Below are positions 13,443-21,880 of a stretch of DNA of 25,932 nucleotides, one piece after another; position 1 is the first letter of the stretch; the number at the start of each line of letters is the position of its first letter. The notes beneath the pieces are model-generated. The model was not told the DNA's origin, made no database searches, and worked only from the letters and a program-made list of their open reading frames with translations. Origin of the DNA: a virus; IMG/VR virus record IMGVR_UViG_3300021963_000582, positions 1 to 25,932 of that record. One strand, 5' to 3'. The position numbers and the translations under genes are program-made.

Positions 13443-14162
13443 ATGCCTTTACCTAAAATAGCTACGCCAACTTATGAACTTGAGTTGCCTTCAACTGGAC
13501 AAACAATCAAGTATCGCCCTTTCCTTGTAAAGGAAGAAAAACTACTAGTTCTTGCTTTAGAATCCGAAGATACAAAACAAATTACTACTGCAATTAAAAC
13601 TGTTATCAAAAGTTGCATTGAAACAAAAGGAATTAAGGTAGAAACACTTCCTACCTTTGATATTGAATATTTGTTCCTCAACATTCGCGGCAAATCAGTT
13701 GGGGAAGAAATTGAAGTTAGTATTATTTGTCCGGATGATGAAGAAACTACAGTTCCAGTAAAAATTAATGTTGATGACATTAAGGTTCAGAAAAACGAGG
13801 AACATAATAAACAAATTAAACTTGATGATAATATTATGATGGAAATGAAGTATCCATCATTAGAGCAATTTATCAAGAGTAATTTTGATTTCTCTTCGGA
13901 TAATACAATGGAACAATCATTTGAATTGATTGCTTCTTGTGTGGATAAAATTTTCACTGAAGATGAAGTTTGGGCAGCTGCTGATGTGACTAAAAAAGAA
14001 TTGATTGAGTTCTTGGATCAAATGAATTCAATTCAATTTAAAGAAATTGAAAAGTTCTTTGAGACAATGCCTAAACTAGCTCATAACATTAAGGTTAAAA
14101 ATCCTGTAACTGGTGTTCAAAGTGAAGTAACGTTGGAGGGACTCTCAAGTTTTTTCGCATAG
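13443..14162 (+). CDS. 26: Baseplate hub assembly protein gp26 (T4 baseplate family)
   Basis: A 239-aa member of the T4 gp26 base-plate family. The N-terminal YELELPSTGQTIKYRPFLVK and EEKLLVLALESED, then IKTVIKSCIETKGIKVETLP and FDIEYLFLNIRGKSVGEEIE, are the characteristic blocks. The C-terminal third is helical (VWAAADVTKKELIEFLDQMN, IQFKEIEKFFETMPKLAHNI). In T4, gp26 acts with gp51 and gp28 in hub assembly. Here it lies immediately before two tape-measure-like genes, the place of tail assembly chaperones. Its last codons, AGT TTT TTC GCA TAG, hold a slippery T TTT TTC that would shift ribosomes into the next small ORF. Confidence 0.85.
   Translation: MPLPKIATPTYELELPSTGQTIKYRPFLVKEEKLLVLALESEDTKQITTAIKTVIKSCIETKGIKVETLPTFDIEYLFLNIRGKSVGEEIEVSIICPDDEETTVPVKINVDDIKVQKNEEHNKQIKLDDNIMMEMKYPSLEQFIKSNFDFSSDNTMEQSFELIASCVDKIFTEDEVWAAADVTKKELIEFLDQMNSIQFKEIEKFFETMPKLAHNIKVKNPVTGVQSEVTLEGLSSFFA
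14150..14156 (+). other. Candidate -1 frameshift site T TTT TTC
   Basis: The heptamer T TTT TTC is phased X-XXY-YYZ in the gp26 frame, one codon before the gp26 stop. After slipping back one base, reading continues CGC ATA GGA ATG without a stop into the ORF ending at 14341, giving a 299-aa fusion (238 gp26 residues plus 61). Confidence 0.55.
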
Positions 14163-14164
14163 GA

Positions 14165-14341
14165 ATGTCTCATATGGATTTGGAGAATTACTTCAAACTC
14201 AATTTTTCGTTGATGCAGTATCATAAATATTCATTAACAGAGATTGAAAATATGATTCCTTGGGAAAGGGATGTTTATGTTGGGTTATTGAAAAATCATC
14301 TGGAAGAAGAAGAACAAAAAGCACAACAACAAAGGCACTAA
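14165..14341 (+). CDS. Small C-terminal chaperone-type ORF, likely read by -1 frameshift
   Basis: The 58-codon ORF (MSHMDLENYFKLNFSLMQYH, then KYSLTEIENMIPWERDVYVG) lies in the -1 frame relative to gp26 and is open back through the gp26 stop to the slippery site. The motif MIPWERDVYVGLLKNHLEEE resembles the 'PWER..Y..LL' helix of short proteins found before phage tape measures and the T part of lambda GT-type chaperones. As a free gene it has poor signals: ATG 14165 has AGGA directly adjacent; ATG 14174 has the same AGGA nine bases upstream and could be used. By position it may replace T4 gp51 functionally, but no sequence match is claimed. It ends one base before the next ATG. Confidence 0.7.
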   Translation: MSHMDLENYFKLNFSLMQYHKYSLTEIENMIPWERDVYVGLLKNHLEEEEQKAQQQRH

Positions 14342-16567
14342 ATGAACCCAGTATCCGAAAAAATTGATGAAAGAATTTTAAGGCTACTGGGTCTTACCGA
14401 TGTTTTTGACTTAGATTATGATACTTATATGACGCTTCTGAAAGAAGCGTTAGTTTCTGGTTCTCGCAGATTGCCGCTGGAAGAATTGGCACTACTTGCA
14501 GATGAAAGAAAAAGAGTAAGAGGAAAAAAAGGAAGATTAAAACCAAAACCAAAAAAGATAACTGCGGGCAGTGTAGCGACTACTAAATTTTTAAAACCCT
14601 CAGTTCAACCAATATCAACTCCTTTACTTGCACCTGCGGGTGGAGTTCAGGCACCAGAAGTTCAACCTGTAAATTTAACACCACTTCAGGGTCCTTTAGA
14701 ATCAATTAAAAAAATCTTATCTTCCTTTTTAGATTTTAGAAAAGATGCAAGTGAAGATGAAAGAAAAAATTATGAAGAGAAGAGGAGACAGAAAAGAGAA
14801 GAAGGTCTTGAAAATGTAAAGAAAGGAATGTCCGCAGTATCTGATGCGGTAAAGAAATTTGTTTCTCCTTTCCAAAATATTATGGACCGAATAATGAGAT
14901 TTATTTTCTTTACCTTATTAGGTAGAGCATTCACTCAACTTATTGATTGGTTTAGAGATCCAAAAAATAAAAAAAAGGTTGAAAGTCTAAAGCGTTTTAT
15001 AAAAGATTGGTGGCCTTCTTTAGTTGGGGCTTTTGTATTATTCTTTACCCCATTCGGAAAATTTGTAAGGGGAATTTTAAGAATTGTTGGTGGTTTGACT
15101 GGAAAACTTATTAGTGCAATACCAAGAATTGCTGGTGCAGTTAAAGGTCTTAGTAGAGTCTTACTGAATCCTTGGGTTGCAGTACCTGCTGCGGCAGTTG
15201 GTTTAGCAGTAGCCGCTAATGAGATTACTGGTCAGAGAAAGGCAGCATCGGTTCAAGCAGAAAATAAAGCAAAAGCACAAACTGGACAAGGTTTAGGTGT
15301 TCAGGGAACTGATACTATGACTGACACTACTCCTAGTGTTGGTAGTATGGGTCCAACAACTCCATATGGAATGCTTCAAGGTGCTGCTCGTGGTGGTCCT
15401 GTGATGCACGGGTATGGTGGCATTGATCAAAATACGGGACAAAGAGTATCTGGTTTTGGTCCAGACACTCAATTGATTGCAGCAATGCCTGGAGAGGTTG
15501 TTATAAACAAACCAACTGTTGATGCACTTGGTGCAGATACTTTCCTTTCTCTTAACAAATATTACGGTGGTTCTGGTGCTAACCAACCTCGCGTTGGTAG
15601 ATTTGCTTTTAGGTCAGGTGGAATTGTTGGAATGCAAGGTGGCGGAAGCACCAAAGTAAGAGCAGAAAACCCAAGAATGAATCCGAGAGGAAATGAATTT
15701 TCTCACGGAAATCAAACAGTAAAAAATTCACTATTGCAATATATTCAAGGAGCTCAACAAAGATTAACTGACAAAGCAGGGCAGATTAATACTAATATTG
15801 GTGGATGGTTTAACGGACTTTTTCCAGCAAAGAAAGAAACTTTTGGATTTGAAAGCCCAGGATCTATTCCAGGAACTCCAATCGAAAATTATAAAATGCC
15901 TGGATTTGATTTAAAGCGATGGAATCAATTACGTCAATTTAGAGAAACTCCGCAAGAAGAATATAAATCAAATCCAAAAAGTCCAAAACTTAGATATGCT
16001 CCAGGAACGTATCATTTTAGACCTGGAATAGATAAACCATTGTCTTTACAAGGTGGTGGATTAGTTAGAAGACAAGGTGGTGGAAAAATATCTGGTTCAA
16101 TAACTCCAAAAGAAGTATGGGGTGCAAAGTATAGATCTGCATCTGGAGGCGGATTTGCTTTAAAGAAATATTATGGAGGAGGTTTGATTAGAGAAAATAC
16201 TGGAATGAATGTTAAAGGAGCAACTGCAGACAGACAAAGAGTTGATTTGCGACCAGGAGAGTATGTTCTTCCAGTCGATACAGTATCCCGTCTTGGAATT
16301 TCTTTGGTTGATAAACTTGTAGCACTAACGGATAGTAATTCGAATCCGGCAAAACTTGGAAAGAGGAACGTAAATAAACCAAAGATTACACCACTCTCTG
16401 GAAGACAAAGTGGTGTAATAACCTTACCCCCAATTGAAATGTCATCTGGAGGAGGAAAAACAGGGCCCATACCTATAGGGTCTAGAGTTGCATCTTTTTC
16501 TGCAACATCTCCAAGTGGTGATGAGGTAAGATCTATGAACGCTAGTATTTACGGGATTGTAGGGTAA
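14342..16567 (+). CDS. Tape-measure-like virion protein (741 aa)
   Basis: A large tail protein in the place of the T4 hub/tape-measure gene gp29. Residues 1-60 are a helical domain (MNPVSEKIDERILRLLG, then EALVSGSRRLPLEELALLAD), 60-110 are linker, 115-175 are charged coiled helix, and 180-295 hold several hydrophobic segments (DRIMRFIFFTLLGRAF 182-197, GAFVLFFTPFGKFV, an Ala/Val stretch near 275-292). The C-terminal half is Gly-rich with repeated GGG blocks and two PGE-[VY]-V segments (PGEVVIN 383-389, PGEYVLP 638-644), a motif common in C-terminal parts of tape measure proteins. It shares the hydrophobic module with the next protein. The stop overlaps the next ATG (TAATG). The exact role, tape measure or hub, is inference. 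Confidence 0.7.
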   Translation: MNPVSEKIDERILRLLGLTDVFDLDYDTYMTLLKEALVSGSRRLPLEELALLADERKRVRGKKGRLKPKPKKITAGSVATTKFLKPSVQPISTPLLAPAGGVQAPEVQPVNLTPLQGPLESIKKILSSFLDFRKDASEDERKNYEEKRRQKREEGLENVKKGMSAVSDAVKKFVSPFQNIMDRIMRFIFFTLLGRAFTQLIDWFRDPKNKKKVESLKRFIKDWWPSLVGAFVLFFTPFGKFVRGILRIVGGLTGKLISAIPRIAGAVKGLSRVLLNPWVAVPAAAVGLAVAANEITGQRKAASVQAENKAKAQTGQGLGVQGTDTMTDTTPSVGSMGPTTPYGMLQGAARGGPVMHGYGGIDQNTGQRVSGFGPDTQLIAAMPGEVVINKPTVDALGADTFLSLNKYYGGSGANQPRVGRFAFRSGGIVGMQGGGSTKVRAENPRMNPRGNEFSHGNQTVKNSLLQYIQGAQQRLTDKAGQINTNIGGWFNGLFPAKKETFGFESPGSIPGTPIENYKMPGFDLKRWNQLRQFRETPQEEYKSNPKSPKLRYAPGTYHFRPGIDKPLSLQGGGLVRRQGGGKISGSITPKEVWGAKYRSASGGGFALKKYYGGGLIRENTGMNVKGATADRQRVDLRPGEYVLPVDTVSRLGISLVDKLVALTDSNSNPAKLGKRNVNKPKITPLSGRQSGVITLPPIEMSSGGGKTGPIPIGSRVASFSATSPSGDEVRSMNASIYGIVG

Positions 16568-19500
16568 TGGCAATTAACACTCAAAAGTTATTACCATCTG
16601 CAAAAGGAGGCGCATTAGTTAAATTTAATGCGGGTGGAGCATCATCATCTCTTACTATCAAAAGAAAGTCCATTGATGCTAATAAGTTAGCGTTACTATC
16701 CCAAAAAAGAAATGAGCAAAATGTAAGCATCATTCAGAAGTCTTTAATTGATGTTGATAGTTTATTAAAATCAGTTCTTACAGAAGACCAACAAACTGAA
16801 AGAACAAAAAGACAAATACGTGATCAAGAAGAAGCAGAAAAGAGAGAAACCAAACTAGAAACACCAAAAGAAACAAAGAAGTTTAAACTTCCTGGTGTGT
16901 CTCTTCCTGGAATGGGTTTTCTTGATAGAATAAAGAGATTCTTATTCTTCACTGCTCTTGGTTGGTTGTTTAACACATTCCAGAAAGAACTTCCAAAGTT
17001 AGAAGGAATAGTAAAAGTTATTATGCCAATTTATGGTGTTGTTGAAAATATATTTAAGTTTATTTTAGAATCAACAGTTAACTTTATAGACCGTGCATAT
17101 GAAACTTATGACAAACTTCGTGGTCTTGTAAAGACTGTTGGGGGAGAAAATGCTCAAGCAGAATTTGATAAAATATCAGGGAAGTTAAACGAATATATTA
17201 ATTATGTTTTGATTGGCGGAATGGCACTTACTGGTGCTATTAATACCTTTGCACAGAATGCAAGAAATTATAAACCACCAAAACCACCAGCGCCAAAACC
17301 TCCAGTACCAAGAGGTCCTAGAGGTCCATTAGAAAGAACGATAACAAGACCCGCACAAGCTGCTGCTATAAGGGCATCTAGAAATATCATCGGCAAACAG
17401 GCAACTAAACAAATATTGAGAACGATAAAAGGACCTCTTTCCAGAGTTCCTCTTGTCGGTGGGTTGATTGAATTTGGTTTGTCTTGGGCACTTGGAGACT
17501 CTCCAGGTAAAGCAGCATTTAGAGGAGTTGGATCTACTTTATTGGGTGGCGTTGGAATGGCAATTGGTGCGTTCCCTCCACTATTACCTTTTGGTGGTCC
17601 ACTCATTGGTAGTTTTTTAGGTGGATGGGCAGGTGCAGAACTTGGGGGACTACTATATGATGTTCTCTTTACAAATAAAAAACCAGCAATACCCACACAA
17701 AAACAAAGAGGTGGTGGTAAAGTAATCAAACGCTATGCAACAGGTGGCCAAGTTGTTGGTGAGCGTGGAAGAACACTTACAATTAGATCAACAAAAAAAG
17801 TATTTTTACCTGAACAAAAATCACAACCAGGTAAAGATGTTGGTGGGAAAAATAAAATTAAACAATTATACCCAGACCCATCAACAAAACTTAGCGAAGC
17901 TGATTGGGAATTAGCTGGTTATCCCTTAGTACCAAAGCCCAAAGATAATGAGAAACCAAAATATCAGGATTATTTAAAAGAATGGGAATCTAGAAAAAAA
18001 GAACCAAATGGTTTTAGAGCACTTACTGGAGTTTCTGATGTCTTGAAGGATATTCCTTATGGACTTGGTGCATTGATGGGTGGGGCAGTTGATATTGCAC
18101 TTGGACAAAATCTAGCTCCGAATACTATTAAATCCTCTGTGAATGCATTAGTTTCGTTGTTTTCGCCAATAATTTCTTCAGCAAAGGAAATGTCTCAAGA
18201 AGTTTATGGTGCAAGAAATGGAATGCAAATAGGAAGGACAGGAGGAATATCTAAAACAGATGAATTGAATGAATCTCTTAAAAAAATGTTGTTTGATGGG
18301 ATACAGAAAAAAATTAATACTGCTTTATTAGAGGTTAAAAAACAGTTATCCTTAAAAAAAGAAGAAAAATATACTGCAGAAGAATATGCGAAAACTGGAG
18401 GCGGCGGTAGATATACTCCACCATCACAACAAGAAAGATTCCCAGAAGGTCCAACTGGCAAAAATGGAAGATACAAACCAGAAGAGTTAATGAAGGTTGG
18501 ACCTTTAGCAATTCCTGCGGATTATAAAGATTGGTATGGTAATAATGCATATCTAAGAAAGAGTGATGCTGGTCCAGCATTTATAAAAGCAAAACAGGCT
18601 GCTGCAAAAGAAAAAGTATCCTTTGTAATTAATAGTGCATATAGAAGTTATGAACACCAAGACTTTATGGTAAAAAGTGGAAAATATGCAGTTATTGCAC
18701 CAGCAGGGAAATCTAGTCACGGTGATGGAACTGCGGTAGACATTGAAGTTGGAACTCCTGGATGGCAATGGTTGAAAAAAAATGGACTAGATTACGGATG
18801 GAAATGGATGCAATATGAGGAAGATGAAGTCCATTTTGCATATGTTGGTGGTGGAAAGTTTGAAAAGACACAACAAATACCAAAACAAAAACCTACTACA
18901 ACTCCGACAAAACCACCACAGTCACCTTCATCACCAAATACAAAAACAGCAGAGGCATCTTGGTACGGTCCTGGTTTTTATGGGAATAGAACCGCAGATG
19001 GAACAAAGTTACAAAGAAATAGTATGTGGGTGGCACATAAAACCCTACCATTTGGAACCAAAGTTAAATTTACATATAGAGGAAAAACTGTAACACTACT
19101 TGTTAAAGATAGAGGACCATTTTATGGTAATAGAGAGTGGGACTTTACTGAAGCAGCTGCCGAAGCAATTGGATTAAAAACAGGTCCAAATAGTGGAACT
19201 GGTGTAGTTGAATATCAGATTCTTGAGCTTGGTAAAAGTGCATCAATAACACAAGAACAAGTTGACAAGATAGCAGGACTAAAACCTTTTGATATGGAAA
19301 GTATTTTACCGATGGGTGGTTTTTTTAGTGAACCTCTTAATCCAAGTAAAGTATTTTCATTACCATCAAAGGATACTAACATACCATTTTTAAGTGATGC
19401 GGAGTTGTCTCCTGAAAGTGAAAATTATATTCCTAAACAATCTAATGTAAAGGATACATCTTCTCTTAAAACATATCCTACTTATTCATATGAAGGAACG

Positions 19501-19632
19501 ATTGCAATTCAACCAATAATTTATACGATTACCAAAACAGTTCCTGTTCCAACTAGCGGTAATAAATCAACTACATTTACTGTTTCTGGTGGTGTAAATA
19601 ATAGTAATATGCAAAGTCTAAGCAGAGGATAA
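16567..19632 (+). CDS. Tail protein with M15 peptidase and RlpA-like cell-wall domains (1021 aa)
   Basis: The N-terminal half is tape-measure-like: charged coiled region (~75-105), hydrophobic module DRIKRFLFFTALGWLF (120-135), Pro-rich linker (236-253), Gly-rich membrane-active-looking segments (~296-368). At ~645-765 lies an M15/VanY-type zinc peptidase: INSAYRSYEHQ, SSHGDGTAVDIEVG (zinc H718, D725) and DEVHF (H756), with D753 three residues before the last histidine, the position of the catalytic Asp in phage T5 endolysin. At ~795-890 is an RlpA/expansin-type double-psi barrel: ASWYGPGFYGNRTADGTKL and VKDRGPFYGN (D848). The Glu used by RlpA glycosidases in TA-x-G-E is Thr here. It probably opens the host peptidoglycan at DNA entry, replacing the lysozyme of T4 gp5. 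Domain calls are firm; function is inferred. Confidence 0.85.
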   Translation: MAINTQKLLPSAKGGALVKFNAGGASSSLTIKRKSIDANKLALLSQKRNEQNVSIIQKSLIDVDSLLKSVLTEDQQTERTKRQIRDQEEAEKRETKLETPKETKKFKLPGVSLPGMGFLDRIKRFLFFTALGWLFNTFQKELPKLEGIVKVIMPIYGVVENIFKFILESTVNFIDRAYETYDKLRGLVKTVGGENAQAEFDKISGKLNEYINYVLIGGMALTGAINTFAQNARNYKPPKPPAPKPPVPRGPRGPLERTITRPAQAAAIRASRNIIGKQATKQILRTIKGPLSRVPLVGGLIEFGLSWALGDSPGKAAFRGVGSTLLGGVGMAIGAFPPLLPFGGPLIGSFLGGWAGAELGGLLYDVLFTNKKPAIPTQKQRGGGKVIKRYATGGQVVGERGRTLTIRSTKKVFLPEQKSQPGKDVGGKNKIKQLYPDPSTKLSEADWELAGYPLVPKPKDNEKPKYQDYLKEWESRKKEPNGFRALTGVSDVLKDIPYGLGALMGGAVDIALGQNLAPNTIKSSVNALVSLFSPIISSAKEMSQEVYGARNGMQIGRTGGISKTDELNESLKKMLFDGIQKKINTALLEVKKQLSLKKEEKYTAEEYAKTGGGGRYTPPSQQERFPEGPTGKNGRYKPEELMKVGPLAIPADYKDWYGNNAYLRKSDAGPAFIKAKQAAAKEKVSFVINSAYRSYEHQDFMVKSGKYAVIAPAGKSSHGDGTAVDIEVGTPGWQWLKKNGLDYGWKWMQYEEDEVHFAYVGGGKFEKTQQIPKQKPTTTPTKPPQSPSSPNTKTAEASWYGPGFYGNRTADGTKLQRNSMWVAHKTLPFGTKVKFTYRGKTVTLLVKDRGPFYGNREWDFTEAAAEAIGLKTGPNSGTGVVEYQILELGKSASITQEQVDKIAGLKPFDMESILPMGGFFSEPLNPSKVFSLPSKDTNIPFLSDAELSPESENYIPKQSNVKDTSSLKTYPTYSYEGTIAIQPIIYTITKTVPVPTSGNKSTTFTVSGGVNNSNMQSLSRG

Positions 19633-19633
19633 G

Positions 19634-20965
19634 ATGTCCGCAGCAAACCGCCAGGCGCAGGCAGGTGAAGCCCAGATAAAACTATTTGAGTTTTATTCAA
19701 ATTACAATGAAAATAAACCACTTGATGTTTCTAGTAGTTGTATTGAGTTGAATTATTATGAAAGTATTTTAGATAATACAATAAGAGCAACTGCAACTTT
19801 TGCTGATACTGGATACAGAAACTCCGGAGAAGGGTCTGCTATTGTTGAAGAGAATGATTTGAATTTGACTGTTGGGGAGAAAGTAAATTTAAAGGTTACT
19901 GATGGTAATCAATTTACATTAGATTTAACGGGGACAAAACATTTAAGAATAAAAGAAACAAGAAACGTTGATGAAAGCACAAATAAACTAACATTCACTG
20001 TTGATTTGTTTTCAAAAGAATCTATTGATAATGAATTGGAGCAATATCGTATCAAACAAAGGTTTGATGGTAAGGTGTCAGATTCCGTAGAAAAAATTTT
20101 AAAAGAAGTTTTAAAAACAGAAAAAGAAATTGACATTGACACTACGCTTAACCAATTAAGCTTTATTGGAAATGTAGAAAAACCTTTTTACAAAACTACT
20201 TGGTTGGGACCAAGATCTATTCCAGATGTAAAAGATGCAAAGGGAAACCTTGCTGGATTTTTCTTTTATGAAACTTATGATGGATTTAAATTTAAATCGA
20301 TTGATAAGTTGTTCAAACAAGACCCAAAAAGAAAACTAATATTTAATAACGTCATTGAGTCATCTCCACCAGAGGGTTATGATGGAAAAATTCTTGATTA
20401 TTATTTTGATAGTTCATTTGACTTAAAAAAATCTCTTGTCACTGGAGATTTATTTAATACAAAATTAAAGGCAGTCAATGCGTATGAGAGTGGATATAGA
20501 GAGAATGGATTTGACTATAAAAGTCAGGAGTTGGTAGATAATCTTGGAGGAAAAGAATTTCCTTTAGTTGCTTCAGACTTAAAAGCACAAGAACAGATTA
20601 CAAGAATATCTTATAAGTGGGATGATCCAGGATTTCTTGTTCCTGGAAAAGACTTACTATCTCAACTTCCAAAATCAACTTACATTAATTACAGTAATGA
20701 TGAAATTCTAAGACAGTCATACGTCAGATATAATAATCTTTTTAATATTAAACTTTCAATCGCAATCGCTGGTGATATGAGTTTAAGAGCTGGAGATTTG
20801 CTTCATTGTGATTTCCCTGAGGTTACATCAAATACAACAAAATCTTATAGTAAGAAGAAAAGTGGTATATATATGATAACAGATGTATGTCATCGTGTAA
20901 CTAAAAATAGTTGTTACACAAGACTAAATTTGGTAAGAGAATCAATTGGAAGAAAGTCATCCTAA
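19634..20965 (+). CDS. gp27-like baseplate hub protein
   Basis: A 443-aa protein with hub (gp27/gpD-type) features: an N-terminal barrel segment LDVSSSCIELNYYESILDNT, a second-domain stretch LTFTVDLFSKESIDNELEQY, the central GFFFYETYDGFKFKSIDKLF, and a final barrel DMSLRAGDLLHCDFPEV with SGIYMITDVCHRV and YTRLNLVRES. Such proteins form the trimeric-hexameric ring at the tail tip that joins the tube to the spike. T4 gp27 is 391 aa. It lies two bases after the cell-wall protein and three genes before the spike parts. Similarity to gp27 is at the level of pattern and position. Confidence 0.78.
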   Translation: MSAANRQAQAGEAQIKLFEFYSNYNENKPLDVSSSCIELNYYESILDNTIRATATFADTGYRNSGEGSAIVEENDLNLTVGEKVNLKVTDGNQFTLDLTGTKHLRIKETRNVDESTNKLTFTVDLFSKESIDNELEQYRIKQRFDGKVSDSVEKILKEVLKTEKEIDIDTTLNQLSFIGNVEKPFYKTTWLGPRSIPDVKDAKGNLAGFFFYETYDGFKFKSIDKLFKQDPKRKLIFNNVIESSPPEGYDGKILDYYFDSSFDLKKSLVTGDLFNTKLKAVNAYESGYRENGFDYKSQELVDNLGGKEFPLVASDLKAQEQITRISYKWDDPGFLVPGKDLLSQLPKSTYINYSNDEILRQSYVRYNNLFNIKLSIAIAGDMSLRAGDLLHCDFPEVTSNTTKSYSKKKSGIYMITDVCHRVTKNSCYTRLNLVRESIGRKSS

Positions 20966-20966
20966 A

Positions 20967-21182
20967 ATGGAAAAGTCACTTCAACAACACATTAATGATG
21001 ATCGTGATGAGTTAGATAATCCTAACACGGGTAGTCAGCGTCGCCGCCATCTAGAAGATGAGCTTGATGCTCTAGAGGCATATCAAGCAAATCATCCAGA
21101 TGAGGAGCACGATCCAACTCCATTAGAACTTTACTGCGATACTCATCCTGATGCTCTTGAATGTAGAGTTTATGAGGATTGA
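20967..21182 (+). CDS. cp12: CP12-like Calvin cycle inhibitor
   Basis: CP12 bridges GAPDH and phosphoribulokinase and shuts down the Calvin cycle; cyanophage copies are thought to divert carbon toward the pentose phosphate pathway for nucleotides. The 71-aa protein ends with the CP12 signature PLELYCDTHPDALECRVYED, with C57 and C66 as the C-x8-C redox pair. The N-terminal half keeps the helix (EDELDALEAYQ) but lacks the N-terminal cysteine pair of host CP12. ATG 20967 is one base after the hub gene stop and the gene overlaps the gp5-like ATG, so this metabolic gene is embedded in the baseplate operon and would be expressed late. An in-frame TTG at 20946 is less likely. Confidence 0.9.
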   Translation: MEKSLQQHINDDRDELDNPNTGSQRRRHLEDELDALEAYQANHPDEEHDPTPLELYCDTHPDALECRVYED

Positions 21183-21868
21183 TGAACGCATACTCAGGAA
21201 ACTTTGATCTTTCAACAGTATCTGCTCTACCAAGATGGTTTGGTAGAGTAGTTTCTAGCGTTTCTTGGCAGGATAATATTGAAGCAGCACATTTTGATCC
21301 TAAAGATCAAAAGGGATGGGGTTATCGATACCGCATAAGATATTTTGGATTGCATTCTGGAAACACGCAGGAACTTCCAGATGAACAATTGCCGATGGCA
21401 AATGTAATTATGCCAGTGACTGCAGGTTCTGGTCTTGGTGGATTTATTGATACGCCCACAATTTCTGCAGGAACAATAGTGACTGGAATTTTTCTTGATG
21501 GGATGGCAGGACAAGAACCTTACATTGATGGTATTTTAATTAACTCAAATAATTCAGTTCAAAAGTCTCAACCAAAAGATCAGACTGGAGGACTTCAACT
21601 TTTTAATGATACATATAAAGGAAGTAATCCACAAACCGGAGCATTTGTTCCTGATTTTCTTCAAGCAATCAAACCAATTGAAAGACCTGCAGGTGCAAGT
21701 ACTCAATATCGAATTGCACAATCAACTCCATTAACAATAGATGAACTAAGAGCAAGAACAGCAGCAAGAGAAAAAGCAGACCTTAAAGTTGGTGATAAAG
21801 TAACAGATCCAGAAACTTTAAAACTTCTAGAACAGGAAAGAAAAATTGGAGAAACCGGAACTTTGTAA
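21182..21868 (+). CDS. gp5-type OB-fold baseplate hub protein without lysozyme
   Basis: A 228-aa protein whose residues ~18-120 match the N-terminal OB domain of T4 gp5: PRWFGRVVSSV, GYRYRIRYFGLHSGNTQELP, then DEQLPMANVIMPVTAGSGLG and SAGTIVTGIFLDGMAGQEPY. This domain sits under the gp27 ring and carries the central spike. There is no lysozyme domain and no beta-helix; the C-terminal 100 residues are linker and charged helix (LTIDELRARTAAREKADLKV). The beta-helix appears to be a separate gene at 24044. ATG 21182 overlaps the cp12 stop and is preferred over a TTG three bases earlier. Confidence 0.85.
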   Translation: MNAYSGNFDLSTVSALPRWFGRVVSSVSWQDNIEAAHFDPKDQKGWGYRYRIRYFGLHSGNTQELPDEQLPMANVIMPVTAGSGLGGFIDTPTISAGTIVTGIFLDGMAGQEPYIDGILINSNNSVQKSQPKDQTGGLQLFNDTYKGSNPQTGAFVPDFLQAIKPIERPAGASTQYRIAQSTPLTIDELRARTAAREKADLKVGDKVTDPETLKLLEQERKIGETGTL

Positions 21869-21880
21869 GGAGATAGTACA

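Noticed and set aside
14222-14229. CATAAATA inside the small chaperone-type ORF
   Set aside because: It matches NATAAATA, but it lies within coding sequence 113 bases from the next gene, in an AT-rich region where such matches are expected by chance.
17268-17729. 153-aa minus-strand ORF inside the 1021-aa gene
   Set aside because: A shadow of the Pro/Gly-rich coding sequence on the other strand. Its runs of P, G and S reflect the opposite-strand composition.
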